DNA from: Ascoidea tarda (nom. inval.)
Lineage: Eukaryota; Ascomycota; Saccharomycetes; Ascoideales; Ascoideaceae
DNA: 22,131 nucleotides
NCBI GenBank assembly: GCA_030560485.1
Contig: JAKTTS010000250.1
Location: 1 to 22,131, forward strand
Direction of reading: 5' to 3'
Shown here one piece after another: positions 18,801 through 22,131 of the stretch. Each line of letters starts with the position of its first letter. Position 1 is the first letter of the stretch. Under the pieces are notes generated by a model that made no database searches, was not told where the DNA came from, and saw only the letters and a list, made by a program, of their open reading frames with translations. Made by a program: the position numbers and the translations under genes.

Positions 18801-18957
18801 CATTTGGGTTAATGTTTTGCTGCTGTCTATTCACATTGGAGGTGTTGATGCCGTTGTTAGCATTGGGTCTTTTGATAGAATTGGAGACGTTTACATTTTT
18901 ATTGTTGGAGGAGGACATGGAGGCTGCGTTGGAGGAGGAGTGAGGGTTGTTCGACAT
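15880..18957 (-). CDS. TAF5: TFIID/SAGA subunit Taf5 (LisH, NTD2, WD40)
   Basis: Scaffold subunit shared by TFIID and SAGA in RNA polymerase II transcription. It is 1025 aa, against 798 in yeast. The Asn/Ser-rich N-terminus is followed by a LisH motif at about 84-115 (LNKIVLEYLNKKGYHKTESM). The Taf5 NTD2 domain lies at about 205-340 (YRLLRNWVENSLDLYK ... LIRLINQHLNPYL). An Asn/Asp-rich linker of nearly 300 residues leads to a WD40 propeller at about 664-1025. Six clear blades carry GH...W(S/D) signatures (for example GHSGAVYGISFSPDNRYMLS), and the C-terminus KVHFTRRNLCLAAGAF closes the seventh. That ending and NTD2 identify Taf5 rather than another WD40 protein. ATG 18957 is the first in-frame Met. 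The extra length comes from the N-terminus and linker. Confidence 0.97.
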   Translation of the reverse strand: MSNNPHSSSNAASMSSSNNKNVNVSNSIKRPNANNGINTSNVNRQQQNINPNATSSNVSSSSASNTNSATSTQRSSQGFTPADLNKIVLEYLNKKGYHKTESMLRLESQNYPTQQQPQNVPSTSSYYTHNNSNQNNIGGSSNISSYPPNPINKQNYTYNNLNKNNLINRQNSINNTGLDQSNYFDNNTNNANNKSSLFKKFNIDNIDPDLYNRAYRLLRNWVENSLDLYKHDLKKILYPIFVHCFIDLIDKNFLNFAKNFFNTYKTDHLVLHNDEILKLSKIYLPEHLKNNSLILAFKSAKYKILISKTSLYLLLYFLHENQAVGGDLLIRLINQHLNPYLIDSSNVNNNFNSNFNSNLIINNNDNNFDNLINTINGLNPEEGLPGYSTIDQLNKFNQKPLKLGSYPNDDDFIQETEAELKEEDEKEANSKKSTNKISLYNVYQKLKQDNGNLSNIDDLALNNNNSNNNNNNSNNLNENDENPDDNNLNKPLENNENGFINDNQNNKDNFNNKIDNNKIDNNIISQNEIENDSKTNELKINSDENIKMNDVKMDSSEKPDKNDLLISPEKKEFSTRLDTTNSNNLNNNVNNNNINNKNIITPASKVTKKDKEEPSMYDSPAKGILPLPRKTYFDIKREILKVQDARARIHLNFKQPSAPSICMYTFHNTNDNLICLEFNENCNIIAGGFEDSYIQLWSLDGSPLNSIIKGDKNNNQYSRKLIGHSGAVYGISFSPDNRYMLSCSADKTVRLWSLDTYTSLVCYKAHIQPIWDVKFSPFGYYFATASHDQTACLWSCDHIYPLRIFAGHLDDVDCIEFHPNSTYVFTGSADKSIRMWDVTSGECVRVFYGHAQGVSCLAVSPDGRWLASGGHDSIINLWDIGAGRKLKILRGHGRSSIYSLSFSREGNILVSGAGDNSVRIWDVKKGTTEYVSEPEAFQLKNEVNSNIQNAADNKNGNVNKRNDNLNGKRNETIGGVKNEVNVERRRKEVITSLDHMAAFFTKKTPVYKVHFTRRNLCLAAGAFTG

Positions 18958-19174
18958 TGCTTGAAGAAGAAAGAGGGTTTGGAGAGGAAGAGCGAGTTTG
19001 ATCAGGGGAGGCGTTACCCGAACAGGACCCGAATGGGACGCAGATATAATCAAAAAATGCGAACCCTACAAACGAAACTTTAGTAAGATGATTAATGGAT
19101 ACAAGGCGAATGGTACAGAAGAAATGTGTTTATTACGAGCTATCAGGACGCAGAAAGACACTGAAAAATATTAC

Positions 19175-20518
19175 TTAGACTACAACACCAGAGTTGGAGG
19201 CAATACGAGGCCATAGATCAGCACATTCTTTACCAACTGGACCAGTGATGGCAGAACCTTTCATTTCACCTTTGGGGTTGACAATAACACCAGCGTTATC
19301 TTCAAAGTATAAAAATACACCATCCTTTCTTCTCCATGGTTTGGCTTGACGAACTACAATAGCTGGCATAACTTTCTTTCTTAATTCAGGTTTACCCTTT
19401 TTAACGGTGGCCATGACCATATCACCAACAGAAGCAGCAGGCAATCTGTTCAATCTGGCACCAAAACCCTTGACAGAGATAATGTTCAAATTTCTGGCAC
19501 CGGTGTTGTCGCAACAATTGATGACGGCACCTACTGGAAGACCAAGCTAACAAAAAAAAAATAAAGGTTAGTTTCACAGTTTAAATAGACATTTGCTATG
19601 GGCAAGAAACATGGTATAGTATAATGTGATAGAACAGTGACCATTTTTGTGGTAGGTTAAGGTCTATAGCATAATTGCCCAAAATAATGTATTAATTTAG
19701 AGAATCCACTGTCAATTTCAAGTCTGTTGAAATATTAAGATGAATAGTTGAAATGTCACTCTTTTTTAATACCTTTCAATGATTTTTATTTTCACATATT
19801 TTAGTTTCTTTTGAATCATTTTAATCAATGTTTTCTGGATTCAATCAATTATTTTATTATCAGATCAATTTTCAATAAAGAGCAATAAAATATATTCATA
19901 TATAGAAATTTTCAACCTGATAATCCCAGAAAAAAAATGAATATTTTTTAGGTATAAACAATTTTTATTTCAGTTAATGAACTGTTTTAAATTTTTATTT
20001 TAATTTCGGTTTTAATTTTTTAAGTAAATTTGAGAATTTTTAATGAAAATGTTTGATTTTTTTATTTTACTTTAATTGATATTTATCATTGTCTTTAAAA
20101 TAGATTACTTTTCAATGAATCGCATAATTATAAATGATTTGTATTAATTTAATTAATTTGTTTTTTGTCTAAGTTTGATGTAATTTGAAATGAAATATAA
20201 ATATAAACACAGATTCAAATTGATACTGCAAATATAATGGATAAAATTGTCTTTAAAATGTAGGTATCCATTTTTTTTATCCCGACTATATATTTAAATT
20301 GCAATTGAAGCTTTGGATTGAACCTGAAAATACAATATTTCTATTTGTTTAGATGCCGAAATATTTTTCTTTTGATATTTCACCATTTTATTTGACAACA
20401 TTCTACTATTCAATATTATACTATGCTTAAATTCACTGAGCCATTATACTAATGTAATTGAGAAATAGTTGGTCTAACATACAGAAACACGATATTTATT
20501 ACCAGATGCACCAGACAT
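19175..20518 (-). CDS. RPL23: 60S ribosomal protein uL14 (Rpl23), two exons
   Basis: Large-subunit ribosomal protein uL14, located at the subunit interface. Exon 1 (20518-20483) encodes [12 protein letters not shown]; exon 2 (19546-19175) begins [20 protein letters not shown]. The spliced protein is 135 aa (yeast 137). The join RVS|LGLPVGA falls where the S. cerevisiae RPL23 genes are interrupted (RIS|LGLPVGA), so the intron position appears conserved. The rest is nearly identical to the yeast protein: [46 protein letters not shown], and the ending SNSGVVV. The flanking region has TAGGGCT motifs. TAF5 starts 217 bp downstream on the same strand, so the TAF5 promoter overlaps the RPL23 3' end. 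Confidence 0.98.
19547..20482 (-). other. RPL23: RPL23 intron (936 nt)
   Basis: On the minus strand: donor GTATGT at 20482-20477, acceptor GTTAG ending at 19547. A branch site AACTAAC (19573-19567) lies about 20 nt before the acceptor. The intron is very AT-rich with no long open frame. I searched by eye for C/D-box snoRNA signals (RTGATGA with CTGA) on both strands and saw no convincing pair. Long introns are usual in yeast ribosomal protein genes and often regulatory. Confidence 0.95.
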
Positions 20519-21263
20519 TTTGATATAAATTTATTATTGATATATTATAGGTATATTTGGTTGCTCTAAGATAAACTATCTTGAATAATTTTATTATATC
20601 AAAACACTCAGCGGAGCACTCATCAAAACTGACTTCGCCGAAAACGGACAGCAGTCACAGAATTTATTCGCACCGTCAGCAAACACTAGCATAAGTAGCA
20701 GGGCACGCAATCAATAATAAAAGGACCCTTATCCCGTTCACGAGCATATATAGGGCATCAATGTCTGAGCCCTATACTTTAAAGTCCTGTAGCAGGGCTT
20801 TTATCTTGTGATATCACTCTTGATTAGTTAATCAATACTCTGTTGATTTGATAATTATCCCGTTTGCGATTTCCATTTTACTTCTTATTCTTCATTGATC
20901 AATAGACAAGATGAGAGAGGAGAGAGAGCTCTTGAAAAACTATATAATCAATAAATAAACTTTTACATTCTAAGTACTAAGTGTATTATTGTTAAAGATG
21001 AGACCTATCTAAGCACTGTATTATCTCTAGATCAACGAGAAACGCTTACTTCTCAGTAACGTGTTGGACTTGGAGAAAGTCACAATTTATAGGGCTCGGG
21101 TTAATAGGGCTTACTTTAGTAGGGCTCGTCAGTAGGGCTCTGTTTACGAGGTGTTTCTTTCTCCACTGCTTTTGCTGCTTCTGCTGCTTTTGCTGCTTTT
21201 TGATCATTCTTGAGTTCTTGGCTTTATTTGATAAATTGCCTCTGGTTTCTAGCATTGTTTGTC
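20519..21263. promoter_or_regulatory. RPL23 / Asn-rich ORF divergent promoter with TAGGGCT motifs
   Basis: This 745-bp region drives RPL23 leftward and the 21264 ORF rightward. TAGGGCT occurs without mismatch at 21090-21096, 21105-21111, 21120-21126 and 21133-21139, and in reverse at 20768-20774. AGGGCT is at 20794-20799 and TAGGGC at 20751-20756. The motif matches the Tbf1 core (TTAGGGYT); Tbf1 is known to drive ribosomal protein genes in Candida albicans and snoRNA genes in S. cerevisiae. A TATATA lies at 20746-20751. Binding is inference. Confidence 0.6.
20749..20776. promoter_or_regulatory. Inverted TATAGGGC pair, about 240 bp upstream of RPL23
   Basis: TATAGGGC at 20749-20756 and its exact complement GCCCTATA at 20769-20776, with a 12-nt spacer. 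This is a candidate two-site Tbf1 element oriented for RPL23. Confidence 0.5.
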
Positions 21264-22076
21264 ATGGGAAACCATCGTTCTTTTACTAACAACATCAACA
21301 GCATTCTCAACAGCCCCTACAACAACTCTGCTTATCCTCCAATTACTTCTACTTCAACTGACAACAGCAATGACAATAACAATAACAATAATCGCAATAT
21401 TAACAATATTAATGGTGAAAACAACATAAATGCTGATAGTAACAACGGTATATCTAATACATCGCCTGTTAACTATGGCAATTTGCCCGATTATTCTGAC
21501 ACAAATACTCCCTTATTCAACTCTCAGTTAACTACCCACTATACTTCCAATTTAGATAATTTAAATTGCTTGAATACATCCAATGATTCAAATAACTCAA
21601 TCACTTTGGATGGGTTTAATAACCCAAATGATTCAGATATATCAGATAACGACGAAGTAAATCATTTTGCCGAAACATATCACCAAAATAGTGCTCGAAA
21701 TAATAAAAGATCAAGGAGCCAACTAGAAACTCAAAATGTAGTTCAGAACAAATTTAGTGGCAATGGCAATAATAATAACACTCAGATAACTAGAAGTAAA
21801 AGACAGAAAGTGGAAATAGTAAGCTTGCTTTCTGATAATGAAGGCGAAAATGACAGTGATAGTGATAGTGACAGTGATAGCGATAGTTATAGTGATAGTT
21901 TCAATGCCAATGGAAATTCTATTTCAATTAGTGATGGTGTCACCACTATTAGTCGAACTGTTCGTCAGACTAATAATGATATTCACAATATTTTAAATAT
22001 AAATAATGCAGATCCAAATGCAACCATAAATATAAATACAACCACTTATACCAACAATAATAGTGGCAATAATAGC

Positions 22077-22131
<55 letters not shown>
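21264..22131 (+). CDS. Asn/Ser-rich acidic protein with a candidate SUMO-interacting motif (N-terminal part)
   Basis: Unidentified protein, 289 residues visible, open to the window edge. ATG 21264 is the first Met after an in-frame TGA at 21201-21203. The sequence is low-complexity and rich in Asn and Ser. Two basic clusters (KRSRSQ at about 147-152 and RSKRQK at 177-182) look like nuclear localisation signals. Directly after the second comes VEIVSLLSD (183-191), then NEGENDSDSDSDSDSD: a hydrophobic core followed by an acidic/Ser tract, the textbook layout of a SUMO-interacting motif with CK2-type phosphorylatable serines. The visible part ends in a homopolymeric Asn run. The folded domain, if any, lies beyond the window. 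A nuclear SUMO-related role (for example a STUbL-type protein) is only a guess. Confidence 0.75.
22077..22131 (+). repeat. AAT microsatellite encoding poly-Asn
   Basis: Pure AAT trinucleotide repeat of at least 18 units, in frame with the 21264 ORF as Asn codons, running to the window edge. Its true length cannot be seen and is likely to vary between strains. Confidence 0.95.

Noticed and set aside
18701-19216. Plus-strand frames antisense to TAF5
   Set aside because: They are mirror images of the Ser/Asn-rich coding sequence, with no independent start context or family resemblance.
19547-20482. C/D-box snoRNA in the RPL23 intron
   Set aside because: No RTGATGA box paired with CTGA and terminal stem was found on either strand.
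20990-21010. Degenerate C-box (AAGATGA) that could mark a snoRNA under Tbf1 control
   Set aside because: One mismatch in the box and no D box at a suitable distance.
21046-21255. 69-codon minus-strand frame with a KQQ repeat
   Set aside because: It arises from the CTGCTTTTG repeat and the TAGGGCT array read on the other strand; it is promoter sequence rather than a gene.

Overview
This is a chromosomal window from a budding yeast (Saccharomycotina). The genes are compact and A+T-rich, and three of them carry spliceosomal introns with yeast signals (GTATGT donors, TACTAAC-type branch sites, short pyrimidine tracts before AG). Every recognisable protein has a close Saccharomyces cerevisiae counterpart. 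PRE6, intronless in S. cerevisiae as far as I recall, has two introns here, and TAGGGCT (Tbf1-like) motifs lie next to a ribosomal protein gene. Both suggest a lineage outside the S. cerevisiae whole-genome-duplication clade, but the species cannot be fixed from this window. CTG codons are too scarce at conserved positions to read the CUG decoding class. No tRNA, rRNA, CRISPR, transposon or virus-like element was seen.

Layout. 1-688 (-): 5' part of ACO1 (mitochondrial aconitase), cut by the window edge. A GC-rich divergent promoter leads to PET112/GatB (+, 1298-2995). A minus-strand run follows: NOP12 (3258-4601), ATM1 (5008-7293) and GPM1 (7684-8466). Then comes a 3.2-kb stretch (8467-11704) with no convincing gene; its GPM1-proximal end is an elaborate palindrome-rich promoter. 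An arrestin-fold protein (+, 11705-13189) comes next. RPR2 (-, 13712-14334) is split by an intron and is divergent from PRE6 (+, 14513-15562), which has two introns around a 20-nt microexon. TAF5 (-, 15880-18957) and RPL23 (-, 19175-20518, with a 936-nt intron after a 36-nt first exon) follow. A 745-bp intergenic region with TAGGGCT motifs separates RPL23 from an Asn/Ser-rich ORF (+, from 21264) that runs off the right edge.

Functions. The genes are housekeeping and do not form one pathway, though themes recur. Mitochondrial function: ACO1 is an Fe-S enzyme, ATM1 is the mitochondrial transporter supporting cytosolic/nuclear Fe-S assembly, and PET112 makes mitochondrial Gln-tRNA. Ribosome and RNA biogenesis: NOP12, RPL23, RPR2. 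Glycolysis: GPM1. Protein turnover: PRE6, possibly the arrestin. Transcription: TAF5.

The most useful results are gene models that a simple ORF scan would miss: the PRE6 first exon plus microexon, the RPR2 zinc-binding second exon, and the RPL23 first exon. I found no convincing undescribed multi-gene system. The best regulatory candidates are the TAGGGCT array near 21.1 kb and the nested palindromes upstream of GPM1.
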